A stretch of 64,000 bases of DNA, from contig JBMNHZ010000011.1 in NCBI GenBank assembly GCA_050950645.1, positions 1 through 64,000 of the forward strand, in the 5' to 3' direction. A model generated the notes under the pieces. That model saw nothing but the letters and a program-made list of their open reading frames with translations. It had not been told where the DNA came from and did not search any database. Every line of letters starts with the position of its first letter. Positions within the stretch are counted from its first letter, which is position 1. Source of the DNA: BRH-c25 sp012519325 (GTDB lineage: Bacteria; Bacillota; Clostridia; Lutisporales; Lutisporaceae). A program made the translations under genes and the position numbers. Positions 16,768-25,563 of the stretch are shown here, in pieces.

Positions 16768-17166
16768 CTATAGTTTTTTACTGAAATAGGCTGATAAAAC
16801 TATAATGCTCAACGAATATAATAGTAGCAAACCCGCTATTACGTATGCCCCTATAAGTTGATCAGCCAGCACCAAAACGAACGCACTGACGCTCATGGCC
16901 GTTATTAAGGTCATGCCCGCATACCAGGCCGCCTTTTCCCGTATCACAATATTGCGTTCATCGTGCCATTCAATTTTGTCGCCTTCCTTGTCTACTTCTT
17001 TTCTGGCAAGCAGTGGCGCAGCCTTCGTCGCAGCAAGCCCAAGAACAATAATTCCTGTTGCAACCAGAATCCCGGACAGCAAAGGTTTGCCTGAATACAA
17101 CCCTACCAGCAACAGGATCATGCCTGTCAACAAAAGTAAAGCATAGATTCCGATACGTTTTTTCAC
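16768..17166 (-). CDS. DUF2178-type four-helix membrane protein
   Basis: 132 residues with four hydrophobic helices (about 5-24, 30-48, 85-105, 108-127) and a central cytoplasmic loop holding the family core EWHDERNIVIREKAAWYAG. This resembles the DUF2178 membrane proteins that are usually paired with an XRE repressor, as here. The start overlaps the repressor stop by four bases (ATGA type), so the two are co-translated. No activity is known for the family. Confidence 0.8.
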   Translation of the reverse strand: MKKRIGIYALLLLTGMILLLVGLYSGKPLLSGILVATGIIVLGLAATKAAPLLARKEVDKEGDKIEWHDERNIVIREKAAWYAGMTLITAMSVSAFVLVLADQLIGAYVIAGLLLLYSLSIIVLSAYFSKKL

Positions 17167-17369
17167 AGCTCTTGTTCCTCCTCATAGATAAAAATATCTT
17201 CAATAGATAAGTTAAAATATCGGGATATTTTAAATGCCAAGATAATCGATGGGTTGTATCGTCCGTTTTCCAGAGATCCGATTGTCTGGCGAGAAACACA
17301 AAGTGCCGCCGCCAATTGTTCTTGCGTTACGCCCCTGGATTTTCTTATTTCCTCCAACTTGTTTTTCAA
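17163..17369 (-). CDS. XRE-family transcriptional repressor
   Basis: A 68-residue single-domain Cro/C1-type helix-turn-helix protein: KLEEIRKSRGVTQEQLAAAL, recognition helix VSRQTIGSLENGRYNPS, then LAFKISRYFNLSIEDIF. Such short regulators work as dimers. Three copies of an 18-bp palindrome (17391-17497) cover its upstream region and two more lie before the lipoprotein, so it probably represses itself and the neighbouring operon. The inducing signal is unknown. Confidence 0.9.
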   Translation of the reverse strand: MKNKLEEIRKSRGVTQEQLAAALCVSRQTIGSLENGRYNPSIILAFKISRYFNLSIEDIFIYEEEQEL

Positions 17370-17390
17370 ATCTATTGACTCCTATCAATG

Positions 17391-17453
17391 TGTAAAGTTA
17401 ACTTTCCATCCCAATATATATAATATTTGAAACTTTGTCAAGTGTGCTTTCCA
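17391..17453. promoter_or_regulatory. XRE operators, copies 3 and 4
   Basis: TGTAAAGTTAACTTTCCA (17391-17408) and TGTCAAGTGTGCTTTCCA (17436-17453) flank the likely repressor promoter, spaced 45 bases centre to centre, much like copies 1 and 2. Confidence 0.65.
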
Positions 17454-17479
17454 TAAAAATATAAATTAGAATATAATTT

Positions 17480-17497
17480 TGTAAAGCATACTTTACA
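17480..17497. promoter_or_regulatory. XRE operator, copy 5
   Basis: TGTAAAGCATACTTTACA is almost a perfect palindrome. It lies between the repressor and the broken membrane gene at 17555 and could control either. Confidence 0.65.
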
Positions 17498-17554
17498 TGC
17501 TCTAAATAAATTTGGTATAATTTTAGATATATAATCACCAGGAAGGGTGAACTA

Positions 17555-17866
17555 ATGATTCCATTAATTAAGTTGAAAAATAAAATTTTTTATAATGAAC
17601 TATTTTCTAACTTACTCTTTGTAGCCATAATTGCTTCATATATACTGCTCAAAGCAATCAGCAATTAGCCTACGGTGCATCCTATTTCATAGCATTTCGC
17701 AGCGGTATCATGGGTGCCGTGATGTATGTTGCGGGAATGTATACAGTCAACCTAGCCTCAAATAACAGCGACGAAAATAAGCAAACCTTTCTAATTGATA
17801 TGAGGATAGCAAAAAAAGGATTGGTTACTTCTGCAGTTTATTTTTTATTCCTTCGTCCCCGCAGTT
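17555..17866 (+). pseudogene. Broken small membrane protein gene
   Basis: ATG at 17555 after GGAAGGGTGA begins MIPLIKLKNKIFYNELF, then a hydrophobic stretch. It reaches a stop at 17663 after LLKAISN. One frame over, the reading continues as QLAYGASYFIAFRSGIMGAVMYVAG and then FLIDMRIAKKGLVTSAVYFLF, up to the junction with the surface-protein gene. It looks like a two- or three-helix protein with one frameshift and a lost C-terminus. The family is not recognised. Confidence 0.45.
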
Positions 17867-19540
17867 CCCTTCTCCCCAGGTCCATACACTGCCGTCGGTC
17901 TTCAGAACCATTATCAGGCCGTCATTATAAGAGTCTAAGCTTGCGCTTTGGACCGCGTCCACAACATTATCCATTACCTTTTCGGGTACAAGCCTGTCGG
18001 ATTCCGGTTGTTCCAGGACAGAAAAGACCGGACCTGAAAATCCCCAAATCCACATAGTGTTTTCGGTTTTCACCGCAATACCGTTTTGGCCGATGTTGGC
18101 AGTTCTGACATTATCCAAAATTTTTGACGGAGGATAATCGCCATACAGGTAACCCTCACCATTCCCGAGAAGGAAAGCATCGTTTGCTCCGTACGACCAG
18201 AGGCTTTTATCATCCTTCCTTATAAACAAATTCGTTGAATATGGGTCTGTACAAGCTGAGCCGACAACCAGCCTGGAGGGTATCATTGCATTTGGGTTTG
18301 AAACGCCGCTTGCATCTATTATTCCATCCGAATAATCTGTTTTAGCGTAATGCCCGCTTAACTCGCTGTCATGTCCCTGATTTATTTCCGCAGATCCTGC
18401 ACCGCCTGAAGCTTCCGGGTCGTCTGTACCTGCTATAACAGCATCTGTGCCACCGTCAGGTACATCGGGTATACCCTCCGGGAAGTTTAGCGTCATACTT
18501 ACCGTTATATTCCCTACGTCAGCTATCATCAAATTTAATTCATAACCCGGCATTTCAGCCGTAAAAATGGAATAGGTATTGTCTTTCATTTCCTGGCAAT
18601 CACTGTCATATTGCTTTATAAAGTTCCTGTAGAGATTTGCCAGGTCAGATAGCTTCTTATCGGACTGGTACTGCAGGAAGATGCTGCCTTCGCTCGCTTC
18701 TTTGGTTAAATTGCATGCATCATCTGCGAACGGAATGTTTTTGGGAAAGCCTTTTGGCAGACTCAGTCTCAATTGGGACGGATGCGCTCCCGCAGCTGCA
18801 ATTATACCAGCGCCGGTGTCCACAGGAGAACTTTTTCCGGTTAGTAACTCATAAGCCCTCAACGAAACCAAAACAGCCTGCTCACGTGTGGCATTTCCGT
18901 CGGGATCAAACAGGTCGGCTTCATTTGTCTTTCCCACGCCTTTCACAATCTGAACCTTATAGCAATAATAAACTCCCTCCCGTGCCCAGGATTTCACCTT
19001 ATCGTTATCGGCAAACAGTGCTGCGCTCTGAGTTTGATAGTCCGCCGCAAGATTGATAATTTTCATAGCACGAAAAAGAATAGTAGCCATTTGCTCCCTG
19101 GTGACAAGCTCCGCCGGTGCATACCGATTGCTCCCGACACCTGTTACAAGACCGAGATTTGCAGCTTTCAGCACTTCCGGATTGGTTGTGTCAGAAAAAC
19201 CGGTACTCCCTTGTGACGCAGTTTTCCCCGTGTATTTCTCATACAGCTTCAGCGCAATTTCCGCAAATTCTTCCCGTGTGACCTTTGCCGACATGTTGTT
19301 TTTAATGCGAGAGGTAATCAGGCCATATTCCGCCGCTTTGTCCAGTTCCGCGGCAGCCCAGGCGGAAGCGCCCTTGTATGCCGTAGTATTTATGGCCAAG
19401 TTGGGAAAATCAGGCATGCGAAGCTCGCCAGGTTCCTGGTTCAAGGCCGCTGAAGCGGAAAAAGGCAGTAAACATACTGCTAATACGGGAATCAGGATAA
19501 TTATGGATAGATTTCTTCTAATTTTCGGATTTCTTCTCAT
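17825..19540 (-). CDS. SLH-domain surface protein with RCC1-like repeats, C-terminus probably truncated
   Basis: 571 residues. It has a signal peptide (ending ASA, about residue 31), then three S-layer homology domains (about 50-95, 112-160, 175-240) with TREEFAEIALKLYEKY, TREQMATILFRAMKI and TREQAVLVSLRAYELL. A middle domain of unknown type follows, then the start of an RCC1/BNR beta-propeller (KSLWSYGANDAFLLGNG, ENTMWIWGFSGP, DGSVWTWGEGNCGDEG). A propeller should have several more repeats, but the frame ends at IKNKLQK where it meets the broken gene at 17.86 kb. The SLH part would anchor it to the cell wall. GGGAGGAATCC is the ribosome site. Confidence 0.8.
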   Translation of the reverse strand: MRRNPKIRRNLSIIILIPVLAVCLLPFSASAALNQEPGELRMPDFPNLAINTTAYKGASAWAAAELDKAAEYGLITSRIKNNMSAKVTREEFAEIALKLYEKYTGKTASQGSTGFSDTTNPEVLKAANLGLVTGVGSNRYAPAELVTREQMATILFRAMKIINLAADYQTQSAALFADNDKVKSWAREGVYYCYKVQIVKGVGKTNEADLFDPDGNATREQAVLVSLRAYELLTGKSSPVDTGAGIIAAAGAHPSQLRLSLPKGFPKNIPFADDACNLTKEASEGSIFLQYQSDKKLSDLANLYRNFIKQYDSDCQEMKDNTYSIFTAEMPGYELNLMIADVGNITVSMTLNFPEGIPDVPDGGTDAVIAGTDDPEASGGAGSAEINQGHDSELSGHYAKTDYSDGIIDASGVSNPNAMIPSRLVVGSACTDPYSTNLFIRKDDKSLWSYGANDAFLLGNGEGYLYGDYPPSKILDNVRTANIGQNGIAVKTENTMWIWGFSGPVFSVLEQPESDRLVPEKVMDNVVDAVQSASLDSYNDGLIMVLKTDGSVWTWGEGNCGDEGIKNKLQK

Positions 19541-19690
19541 CTTAGGATTCCTCCCTTATGATAGGATTACGCTATAAAATACAGCAATTGCCTATTTATA
19601 TGTAAAATATAACAATCGCTCATTCTTATTTTATTTACCTGTCGGCTGAATAGATAGGTTGAATATAATTATAATTTAGTAAGAAAAATG

Positions 19691-20140
19691 CTATTTTAAA
19701 ATGAATAGTGCATGCTTCTCGCCCCTCTTGTTCCTACTCCACTGCATTGCGGCAATATTAATATCGGCGGCGCCCAGCGTGGAGCCGATGCGTCCTATCA
19801 TGCCCGGCTTGTCGATATTCTGGACAGCTATAACATACGGGCTCGGTTCAAAGTCAAGCTTGTAGCCGAAGAAATCAACTATTCTCATTTCTTCTTTCGC
19901 GAATATTGTTCCCGACACGCTTTGCGAGCCTTTTTTAGTAGTAAATTTTACAGTAATGAGGTTCGTATACTTGTCAAGCTGGGAACTCTTGCTTTCTACC
20001 ATTTCTATGCCCATGTTCCGGAGCATAAGCTCCGCGTTTACATAGTTTACCTTTTCTTTTATTATAGGATCGAGGAATCCTTTCAGCGCCGACAGCGATA
20101 TCACTTTTGTCTCCTTGTCGGCAAGGTCGCCGCTGTTATA
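19691..20140 (-). pseudogene. serA: serA (3-phosphoglycerate dehydrogenase) C-terminal fragment
   Basis: The sequence from SGDLADKETKVISLSALKGFL to QWSRNKRGEKHALFILK is the substrate-binding (ASB) domain plus most of the ACT domain of SerA, including IAVQNIDKPGMIGRIGSTLG. The catalytic and NAD domains are missing and the ACT domain stops early. The 5' cut coincides exactly with the end of an IS3 element (20142). Confidence 0.8.
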
Positions 20141-20141
20141 A

Positions 20142-20982
20142 TGAACCCAGAAAACAAGACAGACAAAACGGTCAAAATAAGTTAGAATGTAGCTATGGAT
20201 AAGAGAAGAAATTTTACACCCGAACAAAAAGCAAAAATTGTAATGGAGGTCTTGCGGGAAGAAAAAACGCTGAATGAAATTGCTGCTGAGTACGAAATAC
20301 ATCCGAATCTGCTTAGCCGCTGGAAAGCGGAGTTTATCAATAATGTAGCCAGAGCATTTAGCAAAGAAGCCGAAGAAGTAGAAAAGGTCAAGCAGTCCTA
20401 TGAAAAGGAGAAAGAGGAACTGTTGAAGCAAATAGGGCAGCTCTCTTATGAGAATGCCTGGCTTAAAAAAAATCCGGCCGATTCTAAATCCCGCGAAGAC
20501 CGCATGAAAATGATTGACAGAGAAAATAAAAAGCTCAGTATCAGCAGGCAGGCTAAGCTTTTAAGCATTAACCGAACAAGCCTCTATTACAAGTCTGCCC
20601 CAATAAGCGATGAAGAATATCTGATTGCGCGAGATGGGCATACACGGCTTCTGCCCAGGTCCCAACCTCAGTAAGCGTATGCATGCCAAATATCTTCATC
20701 CGTATTTGTTGAGAGGTTTAAACATTGATCGACCTAATCAGGTATGGTCAATAGATATAACCTAAGGATCACAATTTACCTGTGAGGATTACATAAACCT
20801 GTTGAAAGAGAACAATATCAAAATATCTATGGATGGTAAAGGCAGAGCATTGGACAATCAGCGCACAGAGCGATTTTTCAGATCCTACAAATGGGAGAAG
20901 CTCTATCTTGAAGACTATGAAAAAGGACGAAAGGAGAATCTAACTTAGCCCACAAAAAAATCTGTCTTGACAGATGGGGGCA
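20142..20982 (+). mobile_element. Degenerate IS3-family element
   Basis: The ends are imperfect inverted repeats: TGAACCCAGAAAACAAGAC at 20142 and, on the other strand, TGCCCCCATCTGTCAAGAC from 20982, both continuing AGA. The length is about 840 bases instead of 1.2-1.4 kb because the transposase has an internal deletion. It separates a serA fragment from a dehydratase fragment, so it may have taken part in a deletion. Confidence 0.7.
20195..20943 (+). pseudogene. IS3 transposase (orfA joined to a decayed orfB)
   Basis: orfA (MDKRRNFTPEQKAKIVMEVL, then HPNLLSRWKAEF) runs into orfB sequences (MKMIDRENKKLSISRQAKLL, INRTSLYY) and stops at 20674. Later pieces include HAKYLHPYLLRGLN and DRPNQVWSIDIT, which holds the first Asp. 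Then a TAA and a jump straight to GSQFTCEDYINLLKENNIK, which removes about 60 codons and the second Asp. The last part is RTERFFRSYKWEKLYLEDYE, with the Glu. Not functional. Confidence 0.8.
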
Positions 20983-21869
20983 CTATAGAGAGTGGATGTA
21001 TTGCACCTCCGGAAGTGCTTTGGAACTGGGGTCTGTTATGTGATGTAAATAATAAAACAGGAGGGGTTCTGCAGAAGAACTATCCTGATATTATCGGAAT
21101 GGATATAACACAGCTGAAAGGTCATTTCACAGGGCAGGAACGCTTTCAGTATCTATCAATGCAAATTAAACAAAAGTTCCATATGGAAATCAGTGAAAGT
21201 GCTGAAAGAAAGGCTTGGGATCAATGGATTTTCCTGATATTAACAATGGAATCCATAACAGAACTGAACAATAAGACGCAAGGACAGCTGCTGGGAGGAA
21301 ATGACCTGGCTCTGTTTCAAAGCATACTTCTGACTTCTTTTTCAGATTGGATACCGGTTATTGAAGCTGTTAAACTGCTATTTATTGAATTGAAAGACAG
21401 AAAGAAGCAAATGGAATATTCCGAGGAAAATTGTTTGTACTGTTATTATGTACCCCTTACAACTCCTGAAGTCAGTACGATTTTTGCCGGGTACGGAATA
21501 AATTTGATAGGTAATACGGCTTTCTTGTCATATAGGGCAGAAAGATATCCACAGCAAAGCCTAAGTGATAAAATTGCTTCCATGTGCATGCAAATACTAA
21601 TCAGCAATGACCGTGCAGCGGAAGCACAAAAGGTTTGTAAACGATTGAAAGAATACCGGTGCCGAGGATATTTGACGGGAATGTTTTCCAATGACAGGTG
21701 GATAGGAGGCAACCAGAAGGACATAGCCCGGTTAATTGAGAAAGAATCAGGGTATCCTGTATTTTTCCTGGAGATGGATTTTTGGGACAGCAATAATTTA
21801 GATACATTGGAAGATAGAATAAGGATAATAGCGGAAAGGATAAAACTTTCTCAGGGTTATAACTATTAG
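20983..21869 (+). pseudogene. 2-hydroxyacyl-CoA dehydratase / benzoyl-CoA reductase subunit, N-terminus lost
   Basis: The frame enters from the IS and reads CIAPPEVLWNWGLLCDV and later CLYCYYVPLTTPEVSTIFAGYGINLIGNT. Near the C-terminus are GYLTGMFSNDRWIGGNQKD and GYPVFFLEMDFWDSNNLDTLEDRIRIIAE. The order (an SPLTTPE-like turn, a Cys/Asn-rich pocket, then the VLELDxWD...LRTRxE ending) is that of the HgdB/FldC-type subunits, which bind a [4Fe-4S] cluster. The first ~70-100 residues and the native start are missing; the only start codon lies in the IS end. No partner subunit or activator gene is present. Confidence 0.65.
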
Positions 21870-21924
21870 CAGCTTGCTTGGGTGTGGTATAATTAACGAG
21901 GCGGGGATGTATCCCCGCCTCGTT
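21868..21924 (+). promoter_or_regulatory. Promoter and 5' hairpin of the ABC exporter operon
   Basis: TTAGCA (21866-21871), 16 bases, TATAAT (21888-21893). Directly downstream, 21895-21908 and 21911-21924 are perfect 14-base complements (AACGAGGCGGGGAT and its reverse). The hairpin has no T-run, so it is more likely an mRNA 5'-end structure or an operator than a terminator. Confidence 0.5.
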
Positions 21925-21945
21925 GAGACGTAAGGAGGATATATT

Positions 21946-23673
21946 ATGCTTAAGAAGCTGCTGCCCTGTTTAGGGGATTATAAAAAATATGCACTTTTAA
22001 CCCCTGTTATGGTTATAGGGGAAGTAATATTGGAGATATTCATACCCCTCATTATGTCGAAGATAATTGATGTGGGTATAGGCAAGGGTGACATAGGCTA
22101 TGTTGTCAGAATGGGAGCTTTGATGGTCCTTATGGCTTTGTTTGCGCTTTTATTCGGAGTCCTGTCAGGGCGTTTCGCAGCTGTTGCGAGTATGGGCTTT
22201 GCCAAAGGAATTCGTAAGACGCTGTTTGACAAGATACAGGAGTTCTCCTTTGCCAATATTGATAAATTCAGCACAGCATCTCTTGTTACAAGGCTTACCA
22301 CTGATATAAACAGTGTGCAGATGGCATTCATGATGATAATAAGGATGCTTGTGCGTGCACCTATAATGCTTGTTAGTGCAACTGTCATGGCAATTGTAAT
22401 AAATGCCCGCCTGGCTGTTATGTTTCTTGCAGCCATAGCTTTTTTGGGTGCTGCGCTGTATTTTATCGCTACAAGGGCATATCCCAGATTCAAGGCTATG
22501 CTTGAGAGATATGACAGCATGAATGCTTCCGTTCAGGAGTGTCTGATTGCAATTCGCGTTGTAAAAGCCTTCGTAAGAGAGGATCATGAAAACGAAAAAT
22601 TCAGGGCAGCCGCGAATGCTGTCCGAAAAGCACAGCTGAAGGCGGAAAAAATGCTTATATTAAATATGCCGATAATGCAATTTGTAATGTACTGCTGCAT
22701 GATAGCCATTTCGTGGTTCGGGGGCAGGATGATAATCGGAGGAACACTGCTCACCGGCGAATTCATGAGTTTTATCAGCTATGTGGGACAGATAATGATG
22801 TCATTGATGATGATTTCATTTGTGTTTGTAGTTGTTGTCATGTCAAGGGCATCTGCATTCCGTATAGCTGAGGTTCTGGATGAGGAGATTGACATCAGGG
22901 ACAGCAGCGGAAACAAGGATTTGAAGGTGGAGGACGGCTCAGTTGTTTTTGATAGTGTTTCCTTCAGCTACAGTAAAAACAAAGATAATCTAACCCTGAA
23001 TGGCTGCAGCTTTGAAATAAAACCCGGTGAGACAGTAGGAATCATAGGAGGTACCGGTTCCGGCAAAACCAGTCTTGTGCAGCTTATACCCCGCCTCTAT
23101 GATGTAATTGAAGGAAGGGTTTTAGTCGGAGGGCACGATGTGCGGGACTATCGGCTTGATACACTGAGAAGCGCAGTTGCTGTGGTATTGCAGAAGAATG
23201 TTCTCTTTTCGGGGACTATAAAGGAAAACCTCAGGTGGGGAAATGAAGAGGCAACTGATTCTGAAATTATTGAGGCCTGTAAAATAGCACAGGCACATGA
23301 TTTTATAACTTCCTTTTCTGAAGGCTACGAAACTTACTTGGGGCAGGGAGGCGTAAATGTGTCCGGCGGCCAGAAGCAGAGGCTGTCCATTGCAAGGGCG
23401 CTGCTTAGAAGACCGAAAATACTAATCCTGGATGACAGCACAAGTGCTGTTGATACTGCTACCGACAGCAAGATCCGTCAGGCACTCAGGGAAAACCTGA
23501 AGGATACCACAAAAATAATTATAGCTCAGAGGATAACCTCGGTAAGCGATGCTGACAAAATCATTGTAATGGATGACGGAAAAATTAATGCAATCGGTAC
23601 CCATGATGAACTGCTTGCCACCAATTCCATTTACAGAGAGGTATATGATTCACAGCAGAAAGGAGTTGCATAA
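21946..23673 (+). CDS. ABC exporter half-transporter A (degenerate ATPase site)
   Basis: 575 residues with a six-helix type IV exporter domain (about 15-310) and an ATPase domain with Walker A GGTGSGKTS, signature VSGGQKQRLS and Walker B ILILDDSTSAVD. Asp stands where the catalytic Glu is expected after Walker B (DDST, not DEAT), as in one half of asymmetric heterodimeric exporters of the BmrCD/LmrCD/TM287-288 group. It pairs with the next gene, four bases away. Substrate (drug, lipid or peptide) unknown. Ribosome site AAGGAGG. Confidence 0.9.
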   Translation: MLKKLLPCLGDYKKYALLTPVMVIGEVILEIFIPLIMSKIIDVGIGKGDIGYVVRMGALMVLMALFALLFGVLSGRFAAVASMGFAKGIRKTLFDKIQEFSFANIDKFSTASLVTRLTTDINSVQMAFMMIIRMLVRAPIMLVSATVMAIVINARLAVMFLAAIAFLGAALYFIATRAYPRFKAMLERYDSMNASVQECLIAIRVVKAFVREDHENEKFRAAANAVRKAQLKAEKMLILNMPIMQFVMYCCMIAISWFGGRMIIGGTLLTGEFMSFISYVGQIMMSLMMISFVFVVVVMSRASAFRIAEVLDEEIDIRDSSGNKDLKVEDGSVVFDSVSFSYSKNKDNLTLNGCSFEIKPGETVGIIGGTGSGKTSLVQLIPRLYDVIEGRVLVGGHDVRDYRLDTLRSAVAVVLQKNVLFSGTIKENLRWGNEEATDSEIIEACKIAQAHDFITSFSEGYETYLGQGGVNVSGGQKQRLSIARALLRRPKILILDDSTSAVDTATDSKIRQALRENLKDTTKIIIAQRITSVSDADKIIVMDDGKINAIGTHDELLATNSIYREVYDSQQKGVA

Positions 23674-23676
23674 GCT

Positions 23677-25563
23677 ATGGCGGGACCTTTCAGCCGTCGT
23701 CCGGCTGCAAAGCCGAAAGATGTGGGAAAAACACTTAAAAGGATTATGAAATACTTATTAGCATATAGGCTGCAGCTTGCTGCTGTAGCAGTTTCAATTA
23801 TTGTAAGTGCAGCGGCAAATGTTGCCGGCACATATTTCCTTAAACCAATAATTAATCAATATATTGTTCCATATATCGGGAGTAATAATCCTGATATGAC
23901 GGGTTTTGCTTCCATGATAGGCATGTTGGCTGCCATATATGCCCTTGGTGTTGCAGGAACCTATGCATATAACAGGTTGATGCTTAATATTTCTACAGGC
24001 ACTCTGTATAAATTGAGAACCGAATTGTTTGCTCATATGGAATCCTTGCCGATAAAATACTTTGATACCCATACCCATGGTGAATTGATGAGCCGGTATA
24101 CAAACGATATCGATACTCTCAGGGAAATGATTAGTCATGGTATTCCTAACTTGTTCTCATCAGCACTGACTGTGACGGGGATATTTGCCATGATGGTTGT
24201 ACTCAGCCCTGTATTGACTGTGCTTGTAGTGTTTGTGCTCATACTTATTCTCTTTGTCATGAATAAGATAGGCGGTCTGAGTGCAAAGTTTTTCAGGAAT
24301 CAGCAAAAGGAAATCGGCAGAGTTAACGGTTACATTGAAGAAATGATTGAGGGACAGAAGGTTGTAAAGGTTTTCAGCCGTGAGCAAATTGTAAAGAGCG
24401 ATTTTGATAAAATAAACGATGAGCTGTTCCATGCGGCTGCAAACGCACATACATTTGCAGGAATACTAATGCCGATTATCGGAAACCTTTCCTATATGCT
24501 GTATTCATTGACCGCAGCGGTGGGTGCAATCATGTCGATAAACGGTTATATTGACATAGGGACCATTGCATCATTTTTGCAGTACACGCGAACATTCACA
24601 CAGCCGCTGAACCAGATTTCGCAGCAGATGAGCTCAATATTGACCGCTTTGGCAGGTGCAGAGCGAATTTTTGAAGTGCTGGACGAAAAGCCGGAGGTGG
24701 ATGAAGGCATAGTTGAGCTTGTCTATGCAAGGAAAAATGATAGAGGCGAACTGGAGGAGGCTGAGGGATATACCGGAATGTGGGCATGGAGGCAGCCTCA
24801 AAAGGATGGAAGCGTAATCTACAGTGAACTTAAAGGAGATGTGCGCTTTGAAGATGTCACCTTTGGCTATGAGGAGAACAAAATTGTATTGGACGGAATA
24901 AGCCTATATGCAAAGCCGGGCCAGAAAATAGCCTTTGTAGGCTCTACCGGTGCAGGCAAGACAACCATTACAAACCTGATCAACCGTTTTTATGACGTAC
25001 CCGACGGAAAAATCAGGTATGACGAAATAAACATAAACAAAATCAGGAAGGCAGGCTTAAGGCGCTCCCTGTCAATGGTTTTGCAGGATACACACCTGTT
25101 TACGGGAACAGTCATGGAAAACATCCGCTACGGCAAGCTGGATGCGACTGATGAGGAGGTTATAAATGCAGCAAAGCTTGCCAATGCACATTCCTTTATA
25201 ATGCACCTGCCCCAGGGCTATAATACAATGCTGACTTCGGACGGTGCCAATTTGAGCCAGGGGCAGCGCCAGCTTATCGCCATTGCAAGAGCAGCAGTTG
25301 CCAACCCTCCTGTTTTGATACTGGATGAAGCAACAAGCTCAATTGATACAAGAACAGAAGCATTGATAGAAAAGGGTATGGATACCCTTATGGAAGGCAG
25401 AACGGTTTTTGTTATTGCCCATAGACTCTCCACTGTCCGGAATTCCAATGCCATAATGGTTCTGGAAAACGGAAGGATTATCGAACGGGGAGACCACGAG
25501 GATCTGATTGCCAAGGGCGGAAAATACTATCAGCTCTATACAGGTATGTTTGAGCTGTCGTAA
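23677..25563 (+). CDS. ABC exporter half-transporter B (canonical ATPase site)
   Basis: 628 residues with an N-terminal basic extension (FSRRPAAKPKDVGKTLKRI), six helices and an ATPase domain: Walker A GSTGAGKTT, signature LSQGQRQLI, Walker B VLILDEATSSID with the catalytic Glu, and the switch His in FVIAHRLST. A roughly 50-residue insert rich in charged residues (VYARKNDRGELEEAEGY) sits between the membrane domain and the ATPase, as in YfiC/BmrD-type partners. The 3' end overlaps the convergent metF by 28 bases. Confidence 0.9.
   Translation: MAGPFSRRPAAKPKDVGKTLKRIMKYLLAYRLQLAAVAVSIIVSAAANVAGTYFLKPIINQYIVPYIGSNNPDMTGFASMIGMLAAIYALGVAGTYAYNRLMLNISTGTLYKLRTELFAHMESLPIKYFDTHTHGELMSRYTNDIDTLREMISHGIPNLFSSALTVTGIFAMMVVLSPVLTVLVVFVLILILFVMNKIGGLSAKFFRNQQKEIGRVNGYIEEMIEGQKVVKVFSREQIVKSDFDKINDELFHAAANAHTFAGILMPIIGNLSYMLYSLTAAVGAIMSINGYIDIGTIASFLQYTRTFTQPLNQISQQMSSILTALAGAERIFEVLDEKPEVDEGIVELVYARKNDRGELEEAEGYTGMWAWRQPQKDGSVIYSELKGDVRFEDVTFGYEENKIVLDGISLYAKPGQKIAFVGSTGAGKTTITNLINRFYDVPDGKIRYDEININKIRKAGLRRSLSMVLQDTHLFTGTVMENIRYGKLDATDEEVINAAKLANAHSFIMHLPQGYNTMLTSDGANLSQGQRQLIAIARAAVANPPVLILDEATSSIDTRTEALIEKGMDTLMEGRTVFVIAHRLSTVRNSNAIMVLENGRIIERGDHEDLIAKGGKYYQLYTGMFELS

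Noticed and set aside
17710..18057. Plus-strand frame running into the SLH protein gene as a real 115-residue gene
   Set aside because: Only the first part is protein-like and belongs to the broken membrane gene; the rest is antisense to the surface protein.
20141..20431. Minus-strand frame continuing serA through the IS3 element
   Set aside because: The extension is the antisense of orfA; only the part up to 20140 resembles SerA.
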